Assembly (NCBI GenBank): GCA_964575095.1
Contig: CAZNPA010000005.1
Coordinates: forward strand, 1 to 64,000
Length of the DNA: 64,000 nucleotides
Reading direction: 5' to 3'
From: CAZNPA01 sp964575095
GTDB lineage: Bacteria > Pseudomonadota > Alphaproteobacteria > Rickettsiales > SXRF01
Notes under the pieces: model-generated
The model's input: only the letters and a program-made list of their open reading frames with translations
Database searches by the model: none
Told to the model about the DNA's origin: nothing
Position numbers and translations under genes: made by a program
In this document: positions 1 to 13,096 of the stretch, piece after piece
Layout: each line of letters starts with the position of its first letter
Position numbering within the stretch: position 1 is the stretch's first letter

Positions 1-54
1 GATCGTCCCAATGTTGCAGTGCGGCTTGTTGCGTTCAAATTTTTCTTTGGTCAT
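1..54 (-). CDS. tuf: Elongation factor Tu, N-terminal fragment (cut by window edge)
   Basis: The 18 codons present read MTKEKFERNKPHCNIGTI, the canonical EF-Tu N terminus running up to the first GTP-binding loop. The rest lies outside the window. It starts 12 bases after the fusA stop, in the conserved str operon order rpsL-rpsG-fusA-tuf, and would be cotranscribed with them. EF-Tu delivers aminoacyl-tRNA to the ribosome. Identification rests on the short N terminus plus position, and both agree. Confidence 0.93.
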   Translation of the reverse strand, partial: MTKEKFERNKPHCNIGTI

Positions 55-66
55 GTGCGTGCTCCT

Positions 67-2157
<2,091 letters not shown>

Positions 2158-2169
2158 CTGTATGTCCTA

Positions 2170-2640
2170 TTACCAGCGGTAATGACTGAACGCTTTATTC
2201 GCGTCGGCCATCTTGTGGGTGTTTTCGCGCTTGGTGACGGCGCCGCCACGGCCGTTGGCCGCATCCATCAGCTCAGCGGCGATACGGTCGCGCATCGTCT
2301 TCTCCTTGCGGCTGCGGGCGGCTTCGATCAGCCAGCGTATGGCGAGCGCCTGCTGGCGCGACGTGCGTACTTCGGTCGGCACCTGATAGGTGGCGCCACC
2401 GACGCGGCGGGAGCGCACTTCCACCGACGGCTTGATATTATCGAGCGCGTCGCGGAAGAACTTCAGCGGCTCCTGACTGGTTTTTTTCTGGATGATGTCG
2501 AGCGCGCCGTAGGCGATCGCTTCGGCGGCGGATTTCTTGCCGTCATACATCATGGTGTTGATGAGCTTGGTCAGCACCATGTCGCCGTGCTTGGCGTCAG
2601 GGAGGACTTCTCTTTTAATGGCTGCTCTGCGACGTGACAT
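2170..2640 (-). CDS. rpsG: 30S ribosomal protein S7
   Basis: A 156-residue ribosomal protein that nucleates assembly of the 30S head and contacts tRNA at the exit site. The N terminus MSRRRAAIKREVLPD and the motif GGATYQVPTEVR are typical of S7. It lies 11 bases downstream of rpsL and 12 bases upstream of fusA, all minus strand. In many bacteria S7 represses its own operon through the rpsL-rpsG spacer. Here that spacer is only 11 bases, so little room exists for the enterobacterial-type site. Confidence 0.98.
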   Translation of the reverse strand: MSRRRAAIKREVLPDAKHGDMVLTKLINTMMYDGKKSAAEAIAYGALDIIQKKTSQEPLKFFRDALDNIKPSVEVRSRRVGGATYQVPTEVRTSRQQALAIRWLIEAARSRKEKTMRDRIAAELMDAANGRGGAVTKRENTHKMADANKAFSHYRW

Positions 2641-2651
2641 AAATTACCTGC

Positions 2652-3023
2652 CTATTTCGGACGTTTAGCGCCGTAAGCCGAGCGCGATTGTTTGCGGTTC
2701 TTGACGCCTTGCGTGTCGAGCGTGCCGCGAATGATGTGGTAGCGCACGCCGGGTAAGTCTTTGACGCGGCCGCCGCGGATCAGCACGACGCTATGTTCCT
2801 GCAGATTGTGGCCTTCGCCGGGGATGTAGCCGAATACTTCGTAGCCGTTGGTAAGACGAACGCGCGCGACTTTACGAAGCGCCGAGTTCGGCTTCTTCGG
2901 CGTCACGGTCTTGACCTGCGTGCACACGCCGCGCTTCTGCGGGCATTGCTCCAAGTGCGCGGCTTTGCGGCGCTTAGGGAGGACGCGACGGCCTTTACGA
3001 ACCAACTGATTGATGGTCGGCAT
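2652..3023 (-). CDS. rpsL: 30S ribosomal protein S12
   Basis: A 123-residue ribosomal protein of the decoding centre. It begins MPTINQLVRKGRR and contains the conserved KPNSALRKVARVRL and GHNLQEHSVVLIRGG segments, which include the lysines where streptomycin-resistance substitutions arise; both look wild type (KPNSA and GRVKDLPGVRY). First gene of the str operon. An AGAAGGA Shine-Dalgarno sequence precedes the ATG at about 8 bases. Confidence 0.98.
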   Translation of the reverse strand: MPTINQLVRKGRRVLPKRRKAAHLEQCPQKRGVCTQVKTVTPKKPNSALRKVARVRLTNGYEVFGYIPGEGHNLQEHSVVLIRGGRVKDLPGVRYHIIRGTLDTQGVKNRKQSRSAYGAKRPK

Positions 3024-3198
3024 CTGGTATTCCTTCTATATATTCTGTTTCAGGAGAGCTACCACCGGATATCGGGCAACAGCACGCCGCTGAACAAGCA
3101 ATTAATTTAGTACCGAGGATGGGGGACTTGCCAAGATTAACTGATTTTTCAATCGGTTACATCGAAGTAGTATCTCCCTCCATTCAGCGGAGGCGCGT

Positions 3199-3237
3199 AA
3201 TCTAATGTTGCAGACCCCTTGCGTCAAGCTAAAATTG
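3199..3237 (-). promoter_or_regulatory. Probable sigma70 promoter of the str operon
   Basis: Read on the minus strand, TTGACG (3232-3237) and TAGATT (3199-3204) are separated by exactly 17 bases, close to the vegetative consensus. It lies about 175 bases upstream of rpsL, leaving a long untranslated leader. The leader includes a small CCTCC/GGAGG hairpin just after the -10 region. No other comparably good promoter was seen in 3024-3423. Confidence 0.7.
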
Positions 3238-3318
3238 GCGCGCCACAGCAAAAAAATACGCGGCACGGTTTTTTAGATTGGCAGACGTTAAGAAATCGCC
3301 TAACGCTACATGAATTAT

Positions 3319-3400
3319 TGTCATCCCCGCTTTAAGCGGGGATCTTAGGCTGCGAAGCATAAGATTCCCGTCAGGAATTTAAATCGTGGCGGAAATGACA
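3319..3400. repeat. Dispersed palindrome, TCATCCCCGC type
   Basis: Outer ends TGTCAT and ATGACA are inverted. Inside, ATCCCCGCTT pairs with AAGCGGGGAT as a near-perfect hairpin at 3322-3342. The same general design (GTCAT...ATGAC ends with GC-rich inner stems) recurs at 4867-4950. It lies between the divergent str operon promoter and the M23 peptidase gene. The rest of 3024-3423 holds the str promoter and leader. Confidence 0.6.
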
Positions 3401-3423
3401 AGTGACGGAGTTATCGATAAATA

Positions 3424-4860
3424 ATGCAAGTACCATTCCCATTCTACCCGCTTAAGATAAAATCGCGGTCGCTGCCGGTGGCGCGCACGAACAAGCTGCG
3501 CCTCTCGTGGTTTTTCCTTGGTTTGCTGGCGGGCGTCGGCCTGACGATTGGCTTTTCCTCCGGCATCCACCTGCCCTCGTTTCGTTTTCAGCAAGAGCAA
3601 GCCATCGGACCGCATCAGCCGACGCCGGAAGAGATCGCCCTGCTGGAACTTATCAATAAGGAAGGCACGCCTAACGTCATCGACGCCGACAGCGATTCGC
3701 TCTACCCGCTGACACTGATTCTAAAAATCGAAAACGGCGATACGCTGATTAATTTACTGACCGATGCCGGCGTATCCACCGAAGACGCGCATAACATGGT
3801 CAAAGCCATCGGCAAGGCGTTTAACGTCAAGCGCCTCGACATCGGCCAGAACGTGACGGTGGAAATAGACAAGAGCAACGTCGATGGCAGCAAGCCGGTA
3901 ATCAGAAGCGTGCTGCTACCGACCTCGGCCACAGCGTCGCTCGAAATCACACGCAACGCCAAGAACGATTTCGATATCAAGAAACTGCAGGTGCCGGTCG
4001 AGCGCAAACTGCTGCGCGTCAGCGGCAAGATCGACAGCAGCCTCTATGAAACCGCGGTGGCGCAAGGCATGCCGCCGGCGCTTTTGGCCGACATGATCGG
4101 CGGCTTCAGTTACGACGTCGACTTCCAGCGCGACATCCAGCGCGGCGATAAGATCACCGCCCTTTATGAGCGTATGGAAACCAAGGACGGCATCGTCGCC
4201 GGCTACGGCAACGTCGTCTTCGCCGATCTCGATTTGGGCGAGCGCAAATTGAAAATCTACCGCTACGCCGACAAGTCCGGCAACGCCGATTATTATAATG
4301 CAAAAGGCGAGAGCGTAAGGAAAGCATTGCTCAGAACACCCATCAACGGCGCCAAGATTACTTCCGGCTTCGGCATGCGCAACCACCCGATTTTAGGTTA
4401 CAGCAAAATGCACCGCGGCGTCGATTTCGGCGCGCCGACCGGCACGCCGATCTACGCCGCCGGCGACGGCAAGGTGGATTTCCTGGGACAAAAAGGTGGC
4501 TACGGCAAATACCTGCGCGTGCGCCACAGCAACGCCTACGCCACCGCCTACGCGCATATCAGCCGCTTCGCCAAGGGCGTTTCGGTGGGCAGCAAAGTGC
4601 GCCAGGGGCAGATCGTGGCCTATGTCGGCATGTCCGGCATGGCCACCGGCCCGCACCTGCATTACGAGGTGCTGGTGGGCAACGACCAGGTCAACCCGTC
4701 GAAGGTCAAATTCAAAACCGGAAACGTATTGGGCGGAAAAGAACTGGCGTCATTCCGCAAGAACGTCGAATTCATCGAATCGCAGCTGGCCGCGCCCCAA
4801 GCCCAAACCGCCGCTGACCTCGCGGCCATGGCGCAAGCCAGCCCGTCAGCCGGCCGATAA
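3424..4860 (+). CDS. M23 family metallopeptidase (LytM-type, membrane anchored)
   Basis: A 478-residue protein with one N-terminal membrane segment (about residues 25-48, LSWFFLGLLAGVGLTIGF) and a large extracytoplasmic part. A middle region (about 85-300) resembles the OapA/LysM-like part of cell-wall endopeptidases such as MepM. The C-terminal LytM domain has its zinc ligands: H330 and D334 in MHRGVDFG, and the HLH pair at H411 and H413 in GPHLHYEV. Known members cut peptide cross-links in peptidoglycan during growth and division. Monocistronic, facing away from the str operon and converging on clpB. The tail after residue 455 is Ala/Gln-rich. The exact substrate is not predictable. Confidence 0.9.
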   Translation: MQVPFPFYPLKIKSRSLPVARTNKLRLSWFFLGLLAGVGLTIGFSSGIHLPSFRFQQEQAIGPHQPTPEEIALLELINKEGTPNVIDADSDSLYPLTLILKIENGDTLINLLTDAGVSTEDAHNMVKAIGKAFNVKRLDIGQNVTVEIDKSNVDGSKPVIRSVLLPTSATASLEITRNAKNDFDIKKLQVPVERKLLRVSGKIDSSLYETAVAQGMPPALLADMIGGFSYDVDFQRDIQRGDKITALYERMETKDGIVAGYGNVVFADLDLGERKLKIYRYADKSGNADYYNAKGESVRKALLRTPINGAKITSGFGMRNHPILGYSKMHRGVDFGAPTGTPIYAAGDGKVDFLGQKGGYGKYLRVRHSNAYATAYAHISRFAKGVSVGSKVRQGQIVAYVGMSGMATGPHLHYEVLVGNDQVNPSKVKFKTGNVLGGKELASFRKNVEFIESQLAAPQAQTAADLAAMAQASPSAGR

Positions 4861-4866
4861 TAGCTC

Positions 4867-4950
4867 GTCATACCGGCGCAGGCCGGTATCCAGCAGCGCC
4901 ATGTCTATGGCGCGCGCAGAAGTCTGGATCCCGGCTTTCGCCGGGATGAC
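4867..4950. repeat. Dispersed palindrome between convergent genes
   Basis: GTCATACCGGC...GCCGGTATCC is followed, after a spacer, by GGATCCCGGC...GCCGGGATGAC. It therefore holds two GC-rich hairpins, and its ends are inverted (GTCAT/ATGAC). It fills the gap between the M23 gene and clpB, which end toward each other, so it could act as a two-way transcription barrier, although no clear U-tract is present. Same architecture as 3319-3400. Confidence 0.6.
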
Positions 4951-4959
4951 GGTTTGGTA

Positions 4960-7521
<2,562 letters not shown>

Positions 7522-7532
7522 GATTACTATAT

Positions 7533-8354
7533 ATGAGTATGAAACGTCTTTTTTTCAATACCCTCCTCTTAACCGCGCTGGCGGCTGCTCCTGCTCTGGC
7601 CGAGCAGCAGATCCCCATCGATTTCAAGGGCGTCTATGAATTCGGGCTGGGTGGCATCCCGCTGGGCAGGATGGGGCTGGAAGCCAACCAGAATGCCGGT
7701 CATTATTCCGGCACGTGCGACCTGATGTCGACCGGTCTGCTTAAATTATTCGTCGAGCACAAAAGCCACACCACCGTTTATGCCAGCGGCAAGGATTTTT
7801 CCTACTCCGATATCGAATACGAAACGCATTACAGCACGCGCAAGAAAGCCAAGTATGTCAAGCTGACCTATAAAAACGGCAAGCTGGCCGGCGAAGAACT
7901 GATTCCGCCGGAAAATTACGACAAACGCCCGCGCGTGCCCATGGAGCAGAAGGAGCATGCCAGCGATCCTTTAAGTTTCCTCGTCAATATGCGCATGGCA
8001 TTAATCGCGGCACTCAAAGACAATCGCAGGGAATTCACTTTCACGGTATTCGACGGGCGGCGGCTGACCGAGGCCAATTTTGAGATTAAGGAAACGCCGC
8101 GCATGATCCGCCGCAATGACAAGAAAATCGCGGTGGTGTCGGTGTCGCTGACGCGTAAATTACTGGCCGGATACACCAAATCGGAACTGGCCAAGCAGGA
8201 TCTTCATGAGCCGCCGCTATACATCTATTTCAGCAGGGACGAACGCCTGATTCCGCTGGCGATGGAAACCACCGCCTGGTTCGGCACGCTGACCGCGCAT
8301 CTCGTCAAAGAATGCCGCACGGGCGAATCGTGCCTGCTGGGGATTAGGGAGTAA
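7533..8354 (+). CDS. DUF3108-family exported protein
   Basis: A 273-residue protein with a Sec signal peptide (MKRLFFNTLLLTALAAAPALAEQ; cleavage likely after ALA, near residue 23). The remainder fits DUF3108: an F-GVYEFGLGGIPLGRMGLEA start, alternating beta strands, and a tail with RDERLIPLAMETTAWFG. Family members are periplasmic or outer-membrane-associated beta proteins of unknown function in proteobacteria. A second ATG six bases downstream is an equally plausible start. It overlaps the convergent gene at 8344 by 11 bases. No enzyme motif visible. Confidence 0.75.
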   Translation: MSMKRLFFNTLLLTALAAAPALAEQQIPIDFKGVYEFGLGGIPLGRMGLEANQNAGHYSGTCDLMSTGLLKLFVEHKSHTTVYASGKDFSYSDIEYETHYSTRKKAKYVKLTYKNGKLAGEELIPPENYDKRPRVPMEQKEHASDPLSFLVNMRMALIAALKDNRREFTFTVFDGRRLTEANFEIKETPRMIRRNDKKIAVVSVSLTRKLLAGYTKSELAKQDLHEPPLYIYFSRDERLIPLAMETTAWFGTLTAHLVKECRTGESCLLGIRE

Positions 8355-8850
8355 TTCCCGAAGATTTTTGGTTAGAGTAAATATGAGCCATCACATTGGC
8401 TCCTATTTCTTTAGCTAAGGAAGGGAGATGCATTGCATTAGCCACATCTATGGCATGTCCACCGGCATTACTTTTAGCAAGCACGCCAAACCAATATTTG
8501 GCTTCATGAAATTTCTCTTCTAATGCTTCGCTATCTTTGAAGCCGTATTTTTCCGGCGACACAGCCATTTCGCCAAAACGTATCGTCGCGGTCAACGTAA
8601 TAGTGGAACCGGCCTCCAATAATGGTTGGAGATTAAGCAACTTAGCAATATCCTGCTGACTGGCCTGCTGCGGCGCGGCGAGTATGCGATCCATCAGCAC
8701 GACATGATCTTCAAAAGGCTTTACCTGTGTGGAAAATTCCGGGTAACCGAAAAGCTGAGGCGCTTCTTTCTTATAGTAATCGATGCGTTGACTGAGGTCG
8801 TTTCTCCATAGAGTGATTTCTTGGATGGCTTCATCACTCAGCTGATACAT
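8344..8850 (-). CDS. Hypothetical protein, 168 residues
   Basis: Not recognised. A soluble, mostly helical protein (MYQLSDEAIQEITLWRNDL...), with no signal peptide, membrane segment or cysteine pattern. It lies 4 bases after the modular protein gene at 8855 on the same strand, so it is probably the last gene of that four-gene group. Unlike the three genes upstream it lacks their repeated module. Its partnership with them is inferred only from position. Confidence 0.6.
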   Translation of the reverse strand: MYQLSDEAIQEITLWRNDLSQRIDYYKKEAPQLFGYPEFSTQVKPFEDHVVLMDRILAAPQQASQQDIAKLLNLQPLLEAGSTITLTATIRFGEMAVSPEKYGFKDSEALEEKFHEAKYWFGVLAKSNAGGHAIDVANAMHLPSLAKEIGANVMAHIYSNQKSSGITP

Positions 8851-8854
8851 ACTT

Positions 8855-9955
8855 TCAGCCCCGCTTTATCTCGCCGCCGGTCGCCTTCTGGCCCGGAACC
8901 GTGAGCGCCATATCGCCGGGGCGGTGGCCGCCGGTAAATTGCGCCAGCGCGTCGCGCATCGCATCAGGCAGGATTTCCTCCGCCTGCGTCAATAACTTCT
9001 CAGGCAAGGAATCGATCAGCTGCTTGGCCGAGATAAATCGCCCTTTGGAGTCGGTCAATGCGGCGCCTTGCTTGCAAGGAATAAACCCGTTTTTATTGTT
9101 ATTGCATTTGAGGGTTTCCGTAAAATCCACCCGATAATTTCTTTTGATTTTATCATCGCCCATTACTTTTACGTGCTCTTCCTCGAATTTCTCCTCGCCG
9201 ACGAAAATGCGCTTAAAGGCCTTTTTCTCATCGAGAAGCACGGCGATGCGAGTGTTGGCGCCAGCTTTCTCGAGCTTTGCATCGAGCGTGGCCTTAAGAC
9301 CGGGAAGCGTTTTCTCGAGGGCAAGGTATTCCTTGCGCTTCTGAAACTGCTCTTTGGTCAACGGATCGGTGACGAACAGCTGCTTGTTATGGCTGGTGAT
9401 CTGATGGGTCACCGGCTGATTGTTAAAATATTCATTGAGATTTTGAAACAGCGGCAGAGCATTGTTTGTCGTATTGGATTGAAGCAGCTTAGACGGAATG
9501 GAATATTCCTGGCCATTTTCATCCGTCCACGGCGCCGTGGCCTTAAGCACAGCGCTGACGGCGGGGTGCTGGTCGTTAGTATCGATTCCCTCTTCCGTGA
9601 TGCGGCCGTAAATTTTCAGGCTGGGCGGCGATTGTGGAGCACCGATGACCACCTCGCCATAATATACTTGTTTATCTTTCTTGGACGCCACCAGCAGCCG
9701 CGCCCGCTTGCCGAATTTCTCCGTCATCATGTCCTTAACCTCCGGCGGCAGGGAAAGTGGGGCCGCCGCCCTCCCGTCATACGCCGCAATCGTCAACGGA
9801 GGACTCATGGATCCTAAAACAGTCATCCCGCTATTTGCGGAAACGGTATTTACAATGGGCAAGACGGTGTCACTCACCGAATGGATTTCATAGAGCGCGT
9901 CCTCCATCTGCTCTTTCGTCAGTTTCGGCTTTTTGGGTTTCGGCGGAAATAGCAT
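8855..9955 (-). CDS. Unknown modular protein A (paralogous family of three)
   Basis: A 366-residue protein of unknown function. The chosen start is the ATG at 9955, which has AGGAG 8 bases upstream; a GTG start 24 bases earlier is less likely. No signal peptide or membrane segment. Two copies of a module are visible: one around KRARLLVASKKDKQVYYG and a better one containing DPLTKEQFQKRKEY, then RIAVLLDEKKAFKRIFVG, a pair of cysteines (TETLKC...IPC), then KGRFISAKQLI and EKLLTQAEEILPD. The second copy matches the C-terminal modules of the proteins at 10050 and 11870 segment by segment. A Pho-box-like direct repeat lies upstream at 10010-10031. Confidence 0.7.
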   Translation of the reverse strand: MLFPPKPKKPKLTKEQMEDALYEIHSVSDTVLPIVNTVSANSGMTVLGSMSPPLTIAAYDGRAAAPLSLPPEVKDMMTEKFGKRARLLVASKKDKQVYYGEVVIGAPQSPPSLKIYGRITEEGIDTNDQHPAVSAVLKATAPWTDENGQEYSIPSKLLQSNTTNNALPLFQNLNEYFNNQPVTHQITSHNKQLFVTDPLTKEQFQKRKEYLALEKTLPGLKATLDAKLEKAGANTRIAVLLDEKKAFKRIFVGEEKFEEEHVKVMGDDKIKRNYRVDFTETLKCNNNKNGFIPCKQGAALTDSKGRFISAKQLIDSLPEKLLTQAEEILPDAMRDALAQFTGGHRPGDMALTVPGQKATGGEIKRG

Positions 9956-10009
9956 GGCCTTGTCTCCTATGAAAAACACATGGGGACATTTTATCAGCGT
10001 TTTATTGCC

Positions 10010-10031
10010 GAAATATGAAGATTGGATGAAG
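10010..10031 (-). promoter_or_regulatory. Possible Pho-box-like direct repeat upstream of modular protein A
   Basis: Read on the minus strand, CTTCATCCAAT is followed immediately by CTTCATATTTC: two half-sites exactly 11 bases apart. This is the spacing of PhoB boxes, whose half-site is usually CTGTCAT. A TGATAAAAT -10-like element follows 17 bases further on. A very similar block precedes the first gene of the cluster (13060-13081). The half-sites deviate from consensus, so this is tentative. Confidence 0.35.
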
Positions 10032-10049
10032 TTTATTAACTAACTGGAA

Positions 10050-11864
10050 CTAGCCGATTTTTATCTCGCCGGCCTTATCCTTTACCGTTAGCGGGATCGA
10101 TGTGGTCATGCCTTTCGGCTGATAATCGGGGTCACCCGCCTTGGCTAGCGCTACCGCCATCGGATCTTTGTATTCCGGCGCCAGCGCCAGCAGCTTGCTT
10201 TTCTCGGCCAGCTTGGTGGCGGTTTTGGAGGAAAGGCGCCCGTGCGGAATGATGTCTAACGAAAAATTCTGCCATTTTGTTCTTTCGGGGCGGCAATCGA
10301 CAGTAGTGAAAATATCCACGTTATCTTCCTTATCCGCCTTGCCCAGAAACAAACGAACAGGTTGTTTGTTTTCGTTAAGCAAGGCAACAATGCGTATATG
10401 GTCATCGCGTTTGTCGATAAAATCGGCAATTGCCTTCGGCGCAGACTGCCCCGGCGCGGCGCAGAGCTCCCTGAACTGGCGCTTGGTCATCGGCTCGACG
10501 ACATATCCGTCTTTGACCGCGATCATCTGTGGCTGCAGGGCGGAAAACAGCTTCGCCTGCTCTTCGGGAGCCAGCAGGCCTTCCGTTTGTGGATCCAGCG
10601 CCGCCGTGGCCAGCGGAGTTTTTGAAGCAAAGCGGCAGCCGGTGGTGCAATCGAAGCGGTGCGTCACCGTCAGCAGCGATCCCGCCGTCGTGCCCAGGAA
10701 TACTTTGTCGAAGCGGTTCTCGGTATCGAGCGTCATCAGCACCGCGTTGGTTTTTCCTCGCCTTTTAGCTTCCTCGATGGGCATCTCCAACCATTTTCTG
10801 ACATTTTCCGGCAACGCCCGATAGGTCTCATGATACGATTCATGGCCCCGAAAGTTGGCCAGCGGAATCGGGCCGATGAGGCGGTCAGCCCCCGCTTCGC
10901 CCGCCAGGTACGGCGTGCGCGAAGTGTGCGCCGCCCGCGCCGCCTCGGTAATATCTTTCGCCTCCTGCGCCGACCTGCCGTTATAAATCACCGGCTCATC
11001 CAACTTCGTTATTTTCCCGGTGGCTATGTCAACAACCTCTTCCATTTGTATGTCGCCCCAGCGGGTAAGCTTGCCTACTAAAAGATTCGCCAGCTTCCCC
11101 TGCGCGTCATATACCGCCACGGCGCCGTTGCTCTGGTCGCCTATTTCCGCCAACCGCTTGCCAAACGATGCTTTCGCGGCATCGGAGAGAGTGGCATAAC
11201 CATTGAATGCGTCAAAGTCGCCCATGATCGGCCGACTGACGAGCTGCGCCATTTCTCCGTTCTCGCCCTGCACCGGCAGACCGACGATCGGCGGACTGCC
11301 CGGCACCGGCAGGGAAACGGCGTCCGACGGCATGTTCGGGACGAAACTGGCGGCGTCTTCCTCGTTGAAGGTAAAATTGTCACTGCGCGATTTCCAGAAG
11401 ATGAGGGAATTATCGTCCAGGTTCCACTGCGCCGAGGATTCGCCCGCCTTCCACTTGCCGTGAAAAATGACGGCGGGGTAGCTGGTGTCGTCATCGGTAG
11501 GCCTGTGGCCGAGATTTCCGAAAAAGCCTCTGGCGTATCCCTTCTGCACCTCCAGGATGTTCCCCTCTGCGTCGGTGGTGATGGAAAACCGGCTGTCCAG
11601 GTTTTTGGCCTGGGTTTCGGCGTGGGCATTGTCTATCAGTCCGGCCAGACCGGCCTTGACAAGCTTATCATAAACTTCGGCGTTTTTAGGATCGCGCAGG
11701 CCTTCGTAGGTGATGGCATCGTACACCCGATGCACAACGCCATCTTTATTCACTATCTCGGTGCTACGCAGCGTGGAATGCGCCTCGTGCATCCGGCGCA
11801 GCGCCTCTTCCAGTTCTGTTTTCTTGAGCGGCGCGTCATCTTCGGTGGGATCGTCGAAAGACAT
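10050..11864 (-). CDS. Unknown modular protein B (largest of three paralogs)
   Basis: A 604-residue protein of unknown function, with no signal peptide or membrane segment. The N-terminal third has no internal match. Then come three copies of the module, around GAVAVYDAQGKLANLLVG (near 255), NAVLMTLDTENRFDKVFLG (near 385) and RIVALLNENKQPVRLFLG (near 510). The last two are followed by a Cys-containing strand (HRFDCTTGC; TTVDCRP), and the last ends GRLSSKTATKLAEKSKLLA. The segment EPMTKRQFREL before the third copy mirrors DPLTKEQFQKR in protein A. It starts 5 bases after the stop of protein C, so the two are surely cotranscribed. Confidence 0.7.
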   Translation of the reverse strand: MSFDDPTEDDAPLKKTELEEALRRMHEAHSTLRSTEIVNKDGVVHRVYDAITYEGLRDPKNAEVYDKLVKAGLAGLIDNAHAETQAKNLDSRFSITTDAEGNILEVQKGYARGFFGNLGHRPTDDDTSYPAVIFHGKWKAGESSAQWNLDDNSLIFWKSRSDNFTFNEEDAASFVPNMPSDAVSLPVPGSPPIVGLPVQGENGEMAQLVSRPIMGDFDAFNGYATLSDAAKASFGKRLAEIGDQSNGAVAVYDAQGKLANLLVGKLTRWGDIQMEEVVDIATGKITKLDEPVIYNGRSAQEAKDITEAARAAHTSRTPYLAGEAGADRLIGPIPLANFRGHESYHETYRALPENVRKWLEMPIEEAKRRGKTNAVLMTLDTENRFDKVFLGTTAGSLLTVTHRFDCTTGCRFASKTPLATAALDPQTEGLLAPEEQAKLFSALQPQMIAVKDGYVVEPMTKRQFRELCAAPGQSAPKAIADFIDKRDDHIRIVALLNENKQPVRLFLGKADKEDNVDIFTTVDCRPERTKWQNFSLDIIPHGRLSSKTATKLAEKSKLLALAPEYKDPMAVALAKAGDPDYQPKGMTTSIPLTVKDKAGEIKIG

Positions 11865-11869
11865 ACCGG

Positions 11870-13003
11870 TTATACCTGCCGAACGCCACCCAGAGGGCCG
11901 GGAATCGAGGTCGCTACTTGCACTGTTTCAGCATCGGGCTTCGGCTTGCCCAGATAATTTTTATCCGCCGCCTGCGCCTGCGCGCGTTCCAAACCCGGAG
12001 GCAATACCTCCGGCGCCTGCGCCAGCAGCTTGCTCTTTTTGACCAGCTCGGCGGCTTCCTTGTCGGAGAAACGTCCTGTGGGCAGGCGGATCGGATCGCA
12101 TTGCTCGAAACAGGCGGCGTGTGCGCTGGCCGGTTTGCAGTTGATCGTTTCCGTCAACGTAATGCCGTCTTTATTATAATTCGGTTCCTTCGGCTCCCAC
12201 TGATAATAGTGACGTCCGGTATAGATGCGCTCAGGTTGTTTTTGCGCGTCCAGCACGACCACGACGTGAGGATTGAGTCCACCCGCGCCGCGCTGATCAA
12301 GCTGCTCTTTCACCTTCGGCGGCAGGTTTTTATAAAGATCGCTCTCGCGGAATTGCACGAACTCCACCGGATCGCGCACGGTATGCGTGATGCCTTTATC
12401 GTCGCGGACTTCCGTCACTCCCGGCTCCTGCGTGTTGAGCTGGGAGCTCACGTCTTTGATCAGTTGTGCGGCCGCCCTGCCGGAAAGCACGTAGCCGAAT
12501 TCTTTATTTTCCAGGCGTTCTTGCAGGAAAACGGAGGTGCTCGGGCCGTCCTCTATCTTGCCGCTGTCTTTGCCACGGAAGTTAAGTTGACGAGTGAGGA
12601 GCACGGTCGGCTCGGACGCATCGTAGCCGTCGATTTTCCATTCTAGTCTGCTGCTGTTGTCCGGATTAAGCGCCGCCATCTCGCCGAAATACGCATGGTC
12701 GGGCTTGCCGGCCTGGTCGAGCACCAGCATCGCGCGGCCTTGCCCGCCCAACTCCTGCAAGAGCTTATCTACTGCCGGCTTGTCGTTAAGCTCGGCATAT
12801 GCCGGCATGGTTTTGAACGTCTCGGCGGTCACCGGCCCGACAGCGGAATGGACGCGTGTACCGTTCTCATCGAATACCGGCTTGATGCGCGGCGTCGAAT
12901 GCGCGGATCGCAGATCCGCATTTGCCTTCTCAATCCGTTTGGCACGAAATTCCGCATCCGAAAGCGTCCCTTGGGAACGCAGCGTGTCTTTTTCGTCCGG
13001 CAT
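11870..13003 (-). CDS. Unknown modular protein C (paralogous family of three)
   Basis: A 377-residue protein of unknown function. The ATG at 13003 is preferred because GGGGGA lies 4-5 bases upstream; a TTG 12 bases earlier is possible. It has one weak module near the N terminus (RAMLVLDQAGKPDHAYFG) and one clear module near the C terminus: DPVEFVQFRES, NLPPKVKEQLDQRG, VVVVLDAQKQPERIYTG, ETINCKP, GRFSDKEAAELVKKSK, LLAQAPEVLPPG. No signal peptide. First gene of the four-gene group. The upstream gap holds a Pho-box-like repeat (13060-13081) and an AT-rich block. Confidence 0.7.
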   Translation of the reverse strand: MPDEKDTLRSQGTLSDAEFRAKRIEKANADLRSAHSTPRIKPVFDENGTRVHSAVGPVTAETFKTMPAYAELNDKPAVDKLLQELGGQGRAMLVLDQAGKPDHAYFGEMAALNPDNSSRLEWKIDGYDASEPTVLLTRQLNFRGKDSGKIEDGPSTSVFLQERLENKEFGYVLSGRAAAQLIKDVSSQLNTQEPGVTEVRDDKGITHTVRDPVEFVQFRESDLYKNLPPKVKEQLDQRGAGGLNPHVVVVLDAQKQPERIYTGRHYYQWEPKEPNYNKDGITLTETINCKPASAHAACFEQCDPIRLPTGRFSDKEAAELVKKSKLLAQAPEVLPPGLERAQAQAADKNYLGKPKPDAETVQVATSIPGPLGGVRQV

Positions 13004-13059
13004 AACATCCCCCAAAACAATGACGGTCTTGGGAATAGTCTATCACCGCTTTTTTTAAA

Positions 13060-13081
13060 AAATATGAAGATTAGGTGACAA
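13060..13081 (-). promoter_or_regulatory. Possible Pho-box-like direct repeat upstream of modular protein C
   Basis: On the minus strand the sequence is TTGTCACCTAA followed by TCTTCATATTT, so the TCA cores are 11 bases apart. About 18 bases downstream is TGATAGACT, a -10-like element. The block AATCTTCATATTT is shared with 10010-10031, in the same position relative to a gene of the same family. Half-sites match the PhoB consensus only partly. Confidence 0.35.
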
Positions 13082-13096
13082 TTTATAATCTACTGA

